Shown: positions 24,257-32,831, counted from the first letter of the stretch. The stretch is 64,000 nucleotides of DNA from DASSKA01 sp963839365 (GCA_963839365.1 CAWIUT010000010.1:186001-250000), one strand, 5' to 3'. The notes: a model not told the origin generated them from the sequence alone. Program-made: numbers and translations.

Positions 24257-25447
24257 CTACCAGCTCGGTTCCGTCGACACGGGCGGAGCCGGCAACGACA
24301 CGTCGGGCGGGTGGACCACGTAGGTCAGCCCGCCCGACGGTCGTATCCAGGCCCGTTCCAGCTGGTCTCGGTCGTACGTCGTACGCACCTCGTCGTTGGA
24401 GGGCAGCCCGTGCGAGGCGGGGTCGTTGCACACCGGGTTCCCGCGCTCGTCGAAGCCGACCAGCACCAGCAGGTGGCCGGTCGTGTCGTAGCCGGCGCCG
24501 CCCAGGTCGGCCCTGGTGAACGCCACGCTGAGCACCAGCGGGATCCCCGCAGCGATGAACAGGGCCGCCTCGTGCAGCCCGCGCAGCCGGGTGACGAACG
24601 ACCGGACCCCGAACCGTGCCGCGTAGGCGGTGTTGAACGACCAGTTGCCCGCGGCCGCGTAGCGGTGGTCGAAGGTGTGCCGCACCGCGTGCGGGACGAA
24701 CCGGTCCGGCAGACCGGGCTCGACCCACGCGTAGTCGGCGGGAGTCGGGCCGCGGCCCCAGTAGCCGAGCACCATGCTCACCGCGGTCGGCGAGCACCAG
24801 GACTGCCCACCGGCGTCGTAGGCCGGGTACTCCCCGCGGTGCAGCTCCTGGGAGTACGCCGGCACCTCGAGCACCCGGCCGACCGCCGGCGGGGGCAGCG
24901 GCGCCGGGCGGTGCTCCTCGGCCGGCCGGGACGCCACCGCCCCCACGAGGCGTACGACGGGGGTCGCGGCGGTGCGCTCGCGGCGCAGCAGCGCCACCCG
25001 CACCCGGTAGGACGCCGCGGGTCGGTCCGCGGCCAGCCGGAGCGAGTCGACCGCGACGGTGGCCGCGGCGTCGTCCTGGCCGGCCACCGAGGTGGGGCTG
25101 ATCTCGGCGTCGGTCTCCGCCCAGCGACCGAGCACGTACCAGCCGGTGCGGGGGCCGTCGGTCAGCGTCACGGACACCGCCACCTCGAGCCAGGTCCCGG
25201 GCGGGGTCTTGGCGTTCCAGGACGCCACGATCCCGGTGGCCCCGAAACGGGTGGGAACCTCCGGCGAGGTCCAGGCCGCCTCGTCGTACCGGACGCACGG
25301 GGCGTCGGGGCGGTGCGGGTCGACGTACTCCCGGAGCCCGGTCGGGACGGTGAGCCGCAGCGCGCCCTGCGCGGCGGTGGTGCCGGCGTGCTCTCCGCCC
25401 TCGAGGCCGGCGTCCTCCCACGCCCGGAAGGCGCGGTGGTGGGTCAC
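24257..25447 (-). CDS. C39-family peptidase-like protein, second of a coupled pair
   Basis: 396 residues starting with a GTG that overlaps the stop of the upstream paralogue. The N-terminal half is a beta-rich domain (RLTVPTGLREYVDP to SYRVRVALLRRER). The C-terminal half is a Peptidase_C39_2 domain: catalytic Cys in GGQSWCSPTAVSMVLGYWG, catalytic His in TTGHLLVLVGFDERGNPVCN, and the following NDPASHG with the third residue. Unlike the paralogue it lacks a signal peptide at this start, which is odd for this normally extracellular family. If exported it must use another route or a start not evident here. It shares domain order with its neighbour and looks like a tandem duplicate. Confidence 0.85.
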   Translation of the reverse strand: MTHHRAFRAWEDAGLEGGEHAGTTAAQGALRLTVPTGLREYVDPHRPDAPCVRYDEAAWTSPEVPTRFGATGIVASWNAKTPPGTWLEVAVSVTLTDGPRTGWYVLGRWAETDAEISPTSVAGQDDAAATVAVDSLRLAADRPAASYRVRVALLRRERTAATPVVRLVGAVASRPAEEHRPAPLPPPAVGRVLEVPAYSQELHRGEYPAYDAGGQSWCSPTAVSMVLGYWGRGPTPADYAWVEPGLPDRFVPHAVRHTFDHRYAAAGNWSFNTAYAARFGVRSFVTRLRGLHEAALFIAAGIPLVLSVAFTRADLGGAGYDTTGHLLVLVGFDERGNPVCNDPASHGLPSNDEVRTTYDRDQLERAWIRPSGGLTYVVHPPDVSLPAPPVSTEPSW

Positions 25448-26778
25448 CAGCTGCTGGCCTGCCGCGGGTGCGGCAGCGGGTGGTTGCGGTCGGTGATGAC
25501 GTAGGCCAGCCCGCCGGAGCCGTTCAGCCAGGCCCGCTCGAACTGGCCGCGGTCGTAGCTGCGCCGCACCCAGCGGTCCTTGCGGGCCGCGGGGTCGTTG
25601 ACGATCGGGTCGCCGTTGGCACGGAAGCCGACGATCACCACGAGGTGCCCGGGGGTGGAGCTGATCGGCGCGTGGTCCAGCTGTCCGGGCCCGAACGCGA
25701 TGGAGGCCACCACCGGGATGCCGGCCTCGATCAGCTGCTCGGCCTCCTGCAGCGACCGCAGCCGGGTCACGAACGCGTGCCCGGTGCGGTTGGCGGCGAA
25801 CGCGGTGTTGAACGGCCAGTCGCCGGTGCCGTCGTAGCCGTAGTCGTAGGTGCCGCGGGCCGCGGCGTCCACGAACCGGTCCTGGTAGCGCGGGTCCACC
25901 CAGCTGTAGCTGCGGGCCGGCGGCAGGTCGCCGTAGTAGCCGAGCACCATCGTCGTCGAGGTGGGGGAGCACCAGGCCTCCCCGCCGCCGCCGTACTGGG
26001 CGTACTGGCCGGTGTGGGTCATCTGCGAGTAGCGCGGCACCGGCAGCACGACCCGGTGGGTCACGGTGGTCGGCGTGGGGGCGACCGCGCCCGGGTCGGC
26101 CGGCAGCGCGGAGGACATCGCCCCGAGGGTGAGCAGCCGCGGGCTGGCCTTGCTGCCGGCACGACGCAGCAGGGTGGCCCGCAGCTGCCAGGAGGTGAAG
26201 CTCTCCCCGGCGTTGGCGACCCAGGTGTCGGTGGACACGTGCGCCAGGTCGTCGTTCTGCGCACCCAGGCTGGTCCGGTTGACGTGCATGTCGCCGGCGC
26301 TCCACTGGGCGAGGGTGTCCCAGCTGCTGCGCCGGCCGGCCTGGTCGATGCCGCGCACCTGCACCTGGATCCAGGTGTTGCGCGGCGTGGTGGCGTGCCA
26401 GGAGGCGACCAGCTCGGTGAGCCCGAAGCCGGGGTGCACCCACGGTGAGGTCCACCGGCCGAGCTGGTAGTGGCGGACCCGGCCGTCGGCGTTCCGGTAG
26501 CGCCGGTGGCCGACCGGGGTGCTGATCCGCAGCCGGCCGTGGGTCAGGGCCAGCCCGGCCAGCCGGCCGTGCCGGAGCCGCCGCCCGGTGGCCCACTGCA
26601 CGTAGCTGATCTCGGGGCTGATCGGGGTCTGCCGGGCCGCGGCGGCCGCCGCCCGCGTCGTACTCCCGAACGCGGGGGCGGGAGCACCGGCCAGCGTGCT
26701 GCCGGCGACGACCAGGGCGCCGGTCAGGGTGCTGGTCAGGGCGGCGAGGAGGGAGGGGCGTCCGAGAGCGCTGCGCAT
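25444..26778 (-). CDS. Secreted C39-family peptidase-like protein, first of a coupled pair
   Basis: 444 residues beginning with a signal peptide (RSALGRPSLLAALTSTLTGA, cleavage near APAPAFGS). I chose ATG 26778 over an in-frame ATG at 26826 because the former places a clean signal peptide at the N-terminus. A beta-rich N-terminal half (about 70-250) is followed by a C39_2 domain with Cys in GGEAWCSPTSTTMVLGYYG, His in STPGHLVVIVGFRANGDPIV and NDPAARKDRWVRRSY. It probably cleaves or binds peptides outside the cell; the N-terminal half may bind a surface ligand. The stop and the next start overlap (GTGA), so the two proteins are made together. Confidence 0.88.
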   Translation of the reverse strand: MRSALGRPSLLAALTSTLTGALVVAGSTLAGAPAPAFGSTTRAAAAAARQTPISPEISYVQWATGRRLRHGRLAGLALTHGRLRISTPVGHRRYRNADGRVRHYQLGRWTSPWVHPGFGLTELVASWHATTPRNTWIQVQVRGIDQAGRRSSWDTLAQWSAGDMHVNRTSLGAQNDDLAHVSTDTWVANAGESFTSWQLRATLLRRAGSKASPRLLTLGAMSSALPADPGAVAPTPTTVTHRVVLPVPRYSQMTHTGQYAQYGGGGEAWCSPTSTTMVLGYYGDLPPARSYSWVDPRYQDRFVDAAARGTYDYGYDGTGDWPFNTAFAANRTGHAFVTRLRSLQEAEQLIEAGIPVVASIAFGPGQLDHAPISSTPGHLVVIVGFRANGDPIVNDPAARKDRWVRRSYDRGQFERAWLNGSGGLAYVITDRNHPLPHPRQASSW

Positions 26779-26848
26779 CCCCGCACGATATCGACGCAAC
26801 CTCCCAGGAGTCGTCAAACGCCACAAAGACCCCAGACGGTCGGATCGT

Positions 26849-26854
26849 TAGGAT
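26849..26854 (+). promoter_or_regulatory. -10 element for leaderless cysS transcript
   Basis: TAGGAT ends six bases before the cysS GTG at 26861, and no Shine-Dalgarno precedes that codon. This spacing predicts a transcript that starts at the GTG. Confidence 0.5.
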
Positions 26855-26860
26855 TGCCGG

Positions 26861-28303
26861 GTGACCCCGATCCCGACGAAGCTGCGGCTCTACGACAGCG
26901 CGACCCGGCAGGTGCGCGACTTCGTCCCGCTGGAGGCGGGCAGGGCGGGGATCTACCTGTGTGGGTTGACCGTGCAGTCCGAGCCGCACGTCGGGCACGT
27001 CCGGTCCGGGGTGAACTTCGACGTGCTGCGCCGGTGGATGCTGGCGTCCGGCTACGACGTGACGTTCATCCGCAACATCACCGACATCGACGACAAGATC
27101 CTCATCAAGTCCGCCGAGCAGGGCCGGCCCTGGTACAACCTCGCGTACATGATGCGCCGCGAGCTCGACAAGGCGTACGACGCCCTGAACGTGCTCCCGC
27201 CGACCTACGAGCCGGCGGCCACCGGGCACATCCCGGAGATGATCGAGCTGATCGACCGGCTGGTCGCCAGGGGGCACGCCTACCCGTCCGAGGACGGGTC
27301 GGGGGACGTGTACTTCGCCGTGAAGTCCTGGCCCTCCTACGGCGAGCTGTCCGGGCAGAAGATCGAGGAGATGAGCGCGGCCGAGGACGCGGGCGATCCG
27401 CACCTCCTGTCCAGAAAGCGGGACCCGCGCGACTTCGCGCTGTGGAAGGGGCACAAGAAGCAGACCGAGCCGGAGACCGCGGCCTGGCCCTCGCCGTGGG
27501 GCCCCGGCCGGCCGGGGTGGCACATCGAGTGCTCGGCGATGGCGCTGAAGTACCTCGGTGGCTCCTTCGACATCCACGGCGGCGGGGTGGACCTGCGGTT
27601 CCCGCACCACGAGAACGAGCAGGCGCAGTCGCGCGCGGCCGGGTACGGCTTCGCGTCGTACTGGATGCACAACGCGTGGATCACCACCGCAGGCGAGAAG
27701 ATGAGCAAGTCGCTGGGCAACTCGCTGGTCATCCCGGCGGTGCTGCAGCGGTTCCGGGCCATCGACCTGCGCTACTACCTGGTGTTCTCGCACTACCGCT
27801 CGCACGTGGAGTTCTCCGAGGAGGCGCTGGAGGAGGCCGCGGCGGCGTTCGGTCGCATCGAGAACTACCTGACCCGGGTCGCCTCGGTGACCGGGGCGGA
27901 GCCGGCGGCGGACGGGATGCTCTGCGCGGACTTCGTGGAGGCGATGGACGACGACCTGAGCACGCCGGCCGCGGTGGCCGCGATCCACGAGACGGTGCAC
28001 GAGGGCAACAAGCTGCTCGCGGACGGCGACTCCCCGGCGCTGCGCGGCAACGCCGCGTCGGTGCGCACCATGCTCGCGGTGCTCGGGCTGGACCCGTTCG
28101 ACCCGCACTGGACCGTCGGTGCCTCGCGCAGGGACGAGAAGCTCTCGGCCGCGGTCGCCTCGCTGGTCGGCGGGCTGCTGGAGCAGCGGGCCCGCGCCCG
28201 CGCGGAGAAGGACTTCGCCACCGCCGACGCGATCCGCAACCGGCTGGCCGAGGCCGGCATCGAGATCGAGGACACCCCCCGGGGCCCGACGTGGTCCCTC
28301 TGA
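26861..28303 (+). CDS. cysS: Cysteinyl-tRNA synthetase
   Basis: 480 residues from GTG 26861. Class I signatures: LCGLTVQSEPHVGHVRSGV in the HIGH position, NITDIDDKIL, zinc and tRNA contacts in GRPGWHIECSAMA and DIHGGGVDLRFPHHENE, and KMSKSLGN. The C-terminal DALR-type helical domain ends RNRLAEAGIEIEDTPRGPTW. It charges tRNA-Cys in the cytoplasm. rlmB follows 67 bases later on the same strand, an arrangement common in actinobacteria. Confidence 0.97.
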   Translation: MTPIPTKLRLYDSATRQVRDFVPLEAGRAGIYLCGLTVQSEPHVGHVRSGVNFDVLRRWMLASGYDVTFIRNITDIDDKILIKSAEQGRPWYNLAYMMRRELDKAYDALNVLPPTYEPAATGHIPEMIELIDRLVARGHAYPSEDGSGDVYFAVKSWPSYGELSGQKIEEMSAAEDAGDPHLLSRKRDPRDFALWKGHKKQTEPETAAWPSPWGPGRPGWHIECSAMALKYLGGSFDIHGGGVDLRFPHHENEQAQSRAAGYGFASYWMHNAWITTAGEKMSKSLGNSLVIPAVLQRFRAIDLRYYLVFSHYRSHVEFSEEALEEAAAAFGRIENYLTRVASVTGAEPAADGMLCADFVEAMDDDLSTPAAVAAIHETVHEGNKLLADGDSPALRGNAASVRTMLAVLGLDPFDPHWTVGASRRDEKLSAAVASLVGGLLEQRARARAEKDFATADAIRNRLAEAGIEIEDTPRGPTWSL

Positions 28304-28369
28304 CTGGCCTGTCGAGCCGGCGCCCGTGCCGGACAGGTGTGGCCGGAACCCGATGACGAAGGACGACTG

Positions 28370-29320
28370 ATGGCAGGCAACTCGGCGCGGCGTGGCGCCA
28401 TCCGCAAGACCGGCAAGGGCAACCCCACCGCCGGGTCGGGCGGCCGGCGCCGCCGCGGGCTGGAGGGCAAGGGCCCGACCCCGAAGGCGAAGGACCGGCC
28501 CGGCCACGTCGCGCACAAGCGGTCGAAGAAGGTCGAGAAGGTCGCGTCCGCGCGGCCCCGCCGCAAGCCGGCCGGCGAGGAGACCGAGTGGATCGCCGGC
28601 CGCAACTCGGTGGTCGAGGCGCTGCGGGCCCAGATGCCCATCACCGCGGTGTACGTCGCCGAGGGGGCCGAGCGGGACGCCCGGCTGCGTGAGGCCTTCG
28701 CGCTGTGCGCCGACCGGGGCGTCCCGCTGCTCGAAGTGAGCCGCGGGGAGCTGGACCGGCTGACCCGGCAGGCGGTCCACCAGGGGCTGGCCGCGAAGGT
28801 GCCGCCGTACGAGTACGCGCACCCGAACGACCTGCTGGACGCCGCCGACGGCAGCGGCACACCCCCGCTGATCGTCGCCCTGGACTCCGTGACCGATCCG
28901 CGCAACCTGGGGGCGGTGGTCCGGTCGGCCGCCGGGTTCGGCGCGCACGGCGTGGTGATCCCGGAGCGCCGAGCGGCGGGGATGACCGCGGCCGCGTGGA
29001 AGACCTCGGCCGGCGCGGCCGCCCGGGTGCCGGTCGCCCGGGCGACCAACCTGGTGCGGCAGCTGAAGGACTACCAGCAGGCGGGGCTGATGGTCGTCGG
29101 CCTCGACGCCGAGGGCGACGTGCGGCTGCCGGAGCTGGAGCTGGCCGACGGCCCGCTGGTGGTCGTGGTCGGCTCGGAGGGCAAGGGCCTGTCCCGGCTG
29201 GTCGCCGAGACCTGTGACCAGCTGGTGTCCATCCCGATGGCCGGCACGCTGGAGTCCCTGAACGCCGGCGTGGCCGCCTCCGTCACGCTCTACGCCGTCG
29301 CCGAGCGCCGCGCGCGCTGA
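28370..29320 (+). CDS. rlmB: 23S rRNA (guanosine-2'-O)-methyltransferase RlmB
   Basis: 316 residues. A basic N-terminal tail (about 1-65, rich in Lys/Arg/Gly) is typical of actinobacterial members. Then comes the L30e-like substrate-binding domain (EWIAGRNSVVEALRAQMPIT) and the SPOUT methyltransferase domain with its three motifs: LDSVTDPRNLGAVVRSAAGF, VVVVGSEGKGLSRL and IPMAGTLESLNAGVAASVTLY, which form the knotted SAM site. It methylates a guanosine in the peptidyl-transferase region of 23S rRNA. The stop is followed by an inverted-repeat element. Confidence 0.96.
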   Translation: MAGNSARRGAIRKTGKGNPTAGSGGRRRRGLEGKGPTPKAKDRPGHVAHKRSKKVEKVASARPRRKPAGEETEWIAGRNSVVEALRAQMPITAVYVAEGAERDARLREAFALCADRGVPLLEVSRGELDRLTRQAVHQGLAAKVPPYEYAHPNDLLDAADGSGTPPLIVALDSVTDPRNLGAVVRSAAGFGAHGVVIPERRAAGMTAAAWKTSAGAAARVPVARATNLVRQLKDYQQAGLMVVGLDAEGDVRLPELELADGPLVVVVGSEGKGLSRLVAETCDQLVSIPMAGTLESLNAGVAASVTLYAVAERRAR

Positions 29321-29345
29321 GCACTCCCGGCTGGAGCGGCGAAGG

Positions 29346-29423
29346 GGCCACAGCAACGTGCACCCTCCCCGGTTCGCGCGGTCAAAGCCCGCTGTTCGGT
29401 GAAGGCTGCACGTCCTTGTGGCC
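29346..29423. repeat. Intergenic inverted-repeat element, copy C
   Basis: Left arm GGCCACAGCAACGTGCACC (29346-29364) and right arm GGCTGCACGTCCTTGTGGCC (29404-29423) are near inverse copies. The element sits between convergent rlmB and the DUF4032 gene. It overlaps the 3' end of the latter: its right arm encodes the last residues (GHKDVQPSPNSGL). Confidence 0.7.
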
Positions 29424-30653
29424 GCTCCAGTCGGTCGAGCCGGTCGAGCCCGTCGCGGCGATCGCCTCCTCGGGGTGCTGGGCGAGCACCTCGTCGACGT
29501 ATGCCTCGGTGGCCTCGAAGATGTCCACCTCGTGGCCGGCGCGCTCGGACAGGAACCAGCGGTGCTCGAGGATCTCGTGGAACACCTCGGCGGGCTCGCG
29601 GCGTCCGCGCAGCTGTCGGGGGATCAGCTCGGTGACCGGCTCGTAGACCTCGGTGAGCCACCGGTGCGCGACCACGGCCTTGTCCTCGGCGTCGATTCCC
29701 CGGCTGGTCGCGAAGGAGGCCAGGTCGTTGAGCAGCCGGCGGGCCTGGTTCTCCTCCACGTCGAGGCCGGTCAGCGACTGCAGCTCGCGGGAGTGGTGGC
29801 CGGCCTCGACCACCTTCGGCTGCAGCCGCACGGTGGCGCCCTGCAGGTCGCTGACGATGTCCAGCTCGTCCACGTCGAAGCCAAGGTCGTTGAGCCGCTC
29901 GATGCGCTGCTCGATGCGCCACATCTGGTCGGTGCTGAACTCCTCGCTGCCGGTGAGCTGCTGCCACAAGGTGTCGTACCGGCGGCGCGCCCGCGCAACG
30001 GTGTCCAGCGGGTCGACGCCCTCGTCGAGCAGCCGGCCGGCCTGCAGGTCGAGCAGCTCGCCGTACAGGTTGGTCTCGGCGACCTCCAGGTCCTGCTCGC
30101 GCTGCCCGGAGGAGAGCTGCGGGTGCAGCTCGCCGGTCTCGGCGTCGACGAGGTACGCCGCGAACTCGCCGGCGCTTCGCCGGAACAGCACGTTGGACAG
30201 CGACACGTCTCCCCAGAAGAAGCCGGCCAGGTGCAGCCGCACCAGCAGCACGGCCAGCGCGTCGATGACCCGCGGCACGCTCTCCGCGCGCAGGCCGTGC
30301 GCGAACACCGACCGGTACGGCAGCGAGAACCGAAGGTGCCGGGTGACCAGCGCGGGCTCGATCTCCTCACCGGCGTCCGTGGCGCGTCCCTCCACCACCC
30401 CGACCGGCTCGACCGCCGGAAGCCCGAGCCGGCGCAGGTCCCGCAGCATGCGGTACTCCCGGAACGCCATCCTGGGCCGGGTCTCCTTGACGGCGTAGAC
30501 GTCCGGCCCCAGCCGGACCAGGCGTACGACGTGCCGGGAGATGCCCTGGGGCAGCGCGACGAGCCTGTCGCTGCCCCAGTCCTCCAGCGGCAGGTTCCAC
30601 GGCAGGGTCAGCAGATCGGGGTCCGGCCGGGTGGCGACGAAGCGCAGCGCCAT
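29382..30653 (-). CDS. DUF4032 domain protein with kinase-like fold
   Basis: 423 residues from the second of two ATGs three codons apart (30653; 30662 is also possible). The N-terminal half resembles a lipopolysaccharide kinase/RIO-like fold: VYAVKETRPRMAFREYRML has the Lys and Glu positions, and LHLAGFFWGDVSLSNVLFRR a catalytic-loop-like Asp and Asn, followed by YLVDAETGEL. The C-terminal half is the DUF4032 region (helical, with FDVDELDIVSDLQGATVRLQ and EVFHEILEHRWFLSERAG). The function is unknown. The final 13 residues are encoded by repeat copy C, so the natural C-terminus may have been replaced by element sequence. Confidence 0.85.
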   Translation of the reverse strand: MALRFVATRPDPDLLTLPWNLPLEDWGSDRLVALPQGISRHVVRLVRLGPDVYAVKETRPRMAFREYRMLRDLRRLGLPAVEPVGVVEGRATDAGEEIEPALVTRHLRFSLPYRSVFAHGLRAESVPRVIDALAVLLVRLHLAGFFWGDVSLSNVLFRRSAGEFAAYLVDAETGELHPQLSSGQREQDLEVAETNLYGELLDLQAGRLLDEGVDPLDTVARARRRYDTLWQQLTGSEEFSTDQMWRIEQRIERLNDLGFDVDELDIVSDLQGATVRLQPKVVEAGHHSRELQSLTGLDVEENQARRLLNDLASFATSRGIDAEDKAVVAHRWLTEVYEPVTELIPRQLRGRREPAEVFHEILEHRWFLSERAGHEVDIFEATEAYVDEVLAQHPEEAIAATGSTGSTDWSGHKDVQPSPNSGL

Positions 30654-30723
30654 GGTCCCCACCCTACGGGGGACGGGCCTTCCGCCGGGTTCCCCTTTCC
30701 CTGGGGAGATCGGCTCGTGCGGG

Positions 30724-31494
30724 TCAGCCGCCGAGCGGCATGACCGCGGCGAGGGAGCGGGCCGCCTGGTTGAGGGTGTGCAGGTGCTCCACGAGCTGGG
30801 CGATCGTCATCCGATAGGCAGGCGCGGCCGTGGACAACGCCGCGACGGCAACCCTGTCCCGGTCGAAGACCGGCACGCTGATCGCCCGGATGCCGGCCTC
30901 GTGCTCCTCGTCGGCGATCGCGTAGCCGACCTTGGTGACCCGGGCGATCTCCTCGCGGAACCGGGCCCGGTTGGTGATCGTGTTCGGGCCGTGCTGGGTC
31001 AGGTCGAGGGAGCTGAGCAGCCGCTCGCGAGTCTCCGCGGGCGCGAACGCGATGAGCACCTTGCCCTGGGAGGTGCAGTGCAGCGGCCCGTGCCGGCCGG
31101 GCTCGCCGACCACACTGACCTGCTGCGGCCCGCCGATGGAGTACACGTACAGCTGCTGGTCACCGTCGAGCACCGCGAGCAGCGTCGCCTCCCGGGTCGC
31201 CGCGGACACCTGCTCGAGGACGGGTCGGGCCAGGCCGGTGAACCCGTAGGCGTGCGAGACGCTCTGCGCGAGCTGGAAGACCCGTAGACCGAGGGCGTAT
31301 CGCTTGGTCGCCTTGTCGAAGGTGGCGAACCCGTCGCGGACCAGGGCACCGAGCAGCCGGTGTGCTGTGCTCAGCGGAAAGTCGCTGCGGCGCGCCAGCT
31401 CGGAGGCGACCACACCCTGAGGGAACTCGCCCAGCTCGGTGAGCAGGGCGAGCGCCTTGCCCACCATGTCGCTGGGCCGGGGTGCTTCAGCCAC
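30724..31494 (-). CDS. IclR family transcriptional regulator
   Basis: 256 residues. The N-terminal winged helix (ALALLTELGEFPQGVVASEL, then SDFPLSTAHRLLGALVRDGF) is followed by the IclR effector domain (LARPVLEQVSAATREATLLA, HCTSQGKVLIAFAP, EEHEAGIRAISVPVFDRD). I place the start at GTG 31494, preceded by GGAAGA at a spacing of 7; GTG 31509 would overlap the putative operator. It diverges from the HPS-like gene, and a shared 9-mer lies in this gap and before the ABC transporter genes, so it probably controls both and itself. The effector is likely a sugar acid or phosphate from the pathway (inference). Confidence 0.9.
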   Translation of the reverse strand: MAEAPRPSDMVGKALALLTELGEFPQGVVASELARRSDFPLSTAHRLLGALVRDGFATFDKATKRYALGLRVFQLAQSVSHAYGFTGLARPVLEQVSAATREATLLAVLDGDQQLYVYSIGGPQQVSVVGEPGRHGPLHCTSQGKVLIAFAPAETRERLLSSLDLTQHGPNTITNRARFREEIARVTKVGYAIADEEHEAGIRAISVPVFDRDRVAVAALSTAAPAYRMTIAQLVEHLHTLNQAARSLAAVMPLGG

Positions 31495-31503
31495 TCGGAC
31501 ATC

Positions 31504-31522
31504 TTCCACTATGCAGGAGCAA
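31504..31522. promoter_or_regulatory. Putative IclR operator 1
   Basis: The segment TTCCACTATGCAGGAGCA begins 10 bases upstream of the iclR start and shares CCACTATGC followed by purine-GAG with a site at 32855-32871 upstream of the transporter genes. IclR-family sites often centre on such short imperfect palindromes. Confidence 0.5.
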
Positions 31523-31587
31523 TTGCCAACATCTGGGAGCAGCGTGTTGACTGACCCCCGACCACCCCCTGGGACGGAAGGATCCGC

Positions 31588-32223
31588 GTGCAGCTGCAGA
31601 TCGCCCTGGACCGTATCCCGCTCGACCGTGCTGTCGCGCTCGCCGCCACGGTGGCGCCGCACGCCAACTGGGTCGAGATGGGCACCTCGATGATCAAGAG
31701 CTTCGGGACCGCCGGGCTGACCGCGGTGGTCGAGGCCGCCGCGCCGACCCCGGTTCTCGCCGACCTCAAGACCGTCGACGACGTGCAGTTCGAGCTCACG
31801 ATGGCCTATGACGCGGGCGCCCGCTCGGCCACCGTGCTCGGTCTGGCTCCGGAGGTCAGCCTGGAGACCGCGGTCCGGGTGGCCGAGGAGCGGCAGCGCG
31901 AGCTGGTCGTGGACCTGCTCGGCCTGGACGCGGACCGGATCGCCGCACTCGCGGACCGGCTCCCCGACCCCGTCGTACTCGCGCCGCACGTGGGCAAGGA
32001 CCTGCAGGCCACCGGCGCCAGGCCCACTGACCTGCTCGGCCCGTGGGCGCACGGTCGCCGACTTGCGATCGCCGGCGGCCTGACCGCCGACGACCTGCCC
32101 GGCCTGCGTGACGTGCCTGGCCTGCGCGTGGTGGTCGGCTCCGCGGTCACCAAGGCCGACGACCCGCTCGACGCGGTGCTCACCCTGCGCCGCGCCGTCA
32201 ACCCGGAGGGAGATGCCCGATGA
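31588..32223 (+). CDS. 3-hexulose-6-phosphate synthase-like decarboxylase/aldolase (OMPDC superfamily)
   Basis: 211 residues forming one TIM barrel of the HPS/3-keto-L-gulonate-6-phosphate decarboxylase group. Active-site residues of the group are present: Asp in IALDRIP, Glu in WVEMGTSM, the D-x-K-x-x-D signature in LADLKTVDDVQF, His in LAPHVGKDLQATG, and the phosphate loop IAGGLTADDL with VVVGSAVT. HPS condenses formaldehyde with ribulose 5-phosphate; relatives decarboxylate or cleave other phosphosugars. The stop overlaps the next start (ATGA). The downstream aldolase, sugar kinase and amino-acid-type transporter point to catabolism of an unusual sugar derivative rather than methylotrophy. 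Confidence 0.82.
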   Translation: MQLQIALDRIPLDRAVALAATVAPHANWVEMGTSMIKSFGTAGLTAVVEAAAPTPVLADLKTVDDVQFELTMAYDAGARSATVLGLAPEVSLETAVRVAEERQRELVVDLLGLDADRIAALADRLPDPVVLAPHVGKDLQATGARPTDLLGPWAHGRRLAIAGGLTADDLPGLRDVPGLRVVVGSAVTKADDPLDAVLTLRRAVNPEGDAR

Positions 32224-32777
32224 CCAACACCGACCTGATCGACACCGTGCAGGAGGAGATCCGCGGGGTGCTCGCCAAGGTGGACCGCGCCGACGTGAGC
32301 GGTTTCGCCGACCTGTTGTACGACGCGGGGCACGTGCTCGTCACGGGCGAGGGCCGCTCGGGCTTCATGGCCCGCGCGTTCGCGATGCGACTGATGCACC
32401 TCGGGCTGTCGGTGCACGTCGTGGGGGAGACCACCACTCCGGCGGTCGCCGCGCAGGACACCGTGGTGGCGGTCTCCGGATCCGGCACCACCGCCGGCAC
32501 CGTCCGAGTCGCCGAGAAGGCCCACGAGCTCGGTGCCCGCGTGCTCGCCGTGACCACCGACCCGGACTCCCCGCTGGCGCAGGCCGCCGGCCAGGTGCTG
32601 GTGCTGCCGGCCGCCACGAAGTACCGGCGCGCCGACGAGGCGGCCACGATCCAGCCGTTGTCCAGCCTGTTCGACCAGACCACGCACGTGGTGCTCGACG
32701 TGGTGTGCCTCGAGCTCGCTGGTCGACGCGAGGTGGACAACGCCGCGGCGTTCAAGGCGCACGCGAACACCGAGTGA
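32220..32777 (+). CDS. 6-phospho-3-hexuloisomerase-like SIS protein
   Basis: 185 residues, the normal length of PHI/HxlB. One SIS domain with the sugar-phosphate loops VTGEGRSGFMARAFAMRLMH and VSGSGTTAGTVRVAEKA. The HxlB-type C-terminus is recognisable (ATIQPLSSLFDQTTHVVLD, then FKAHANTE). PHI interconverts D-arabino-3-hexulose 6-phosphate and fructose 6-phosphate. Coupled by a 4-base overlap to the HPS-like gene. Together they form the standard HPS-PHI pair, but their placement with KDG-pathway genes is unusual. Confidence 0.88.
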   Translation: MTNTDLIDTVQEEIRGVLAKVDRADVSGFADLLYDAGHVLVTGEGRSGFMARAFAMRLMHLGLSVHVVGETTTPAVAAQDTVVAVSGSGTTAGTVRVAEKAHELGARVLAVTTDPDSPLAQAAGQVLVLPAATKYRRADEAATIQPLSSLFDQTTHVVLDVVCLELAGRREVDNAAAFKAHANTE

Positions 32778-32802
32778 AGCCGGGCTCTCGGGACATCAGG
32801 GG

Positions 32803-32831
32803 TTGACGCACCCAGATCGGACAGCCAAACT
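32803..32831 (+). promoter_or_regulatory. Putative promoter of the ABC transporter/aldolase/kinase genes
   Basis: TTGACG (32803-32808) and CAAACT (32826-32831) are separated by 17 bases. Predicted initiation is near 32838, just upstream of the palindrome at 32855-32871. The region 32778-32898 holds no gene. Confidence 0.5.

Noticed and set aside
24257..29356. Continuous 1699-codon open frame on the reverse strand
   Set aside because: Only its last 397 codons are a gene (C39-type). The rest is antisense or out of frame to cysS, rlmB and the first C39 gene, an effect of high GC.
31588..32777. Formaldehyde assimilation by the ribulose monophosphate pathway as the role of the HPS/PHI pair
   Set aside because: No methanol, methylamine or formaldehyde genes are near; the coupling to an amino-acid-type importer, KDG kinase and KDPG aldolase under IclR points to sugar-acid catabolism. 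Not excluded experimentally.
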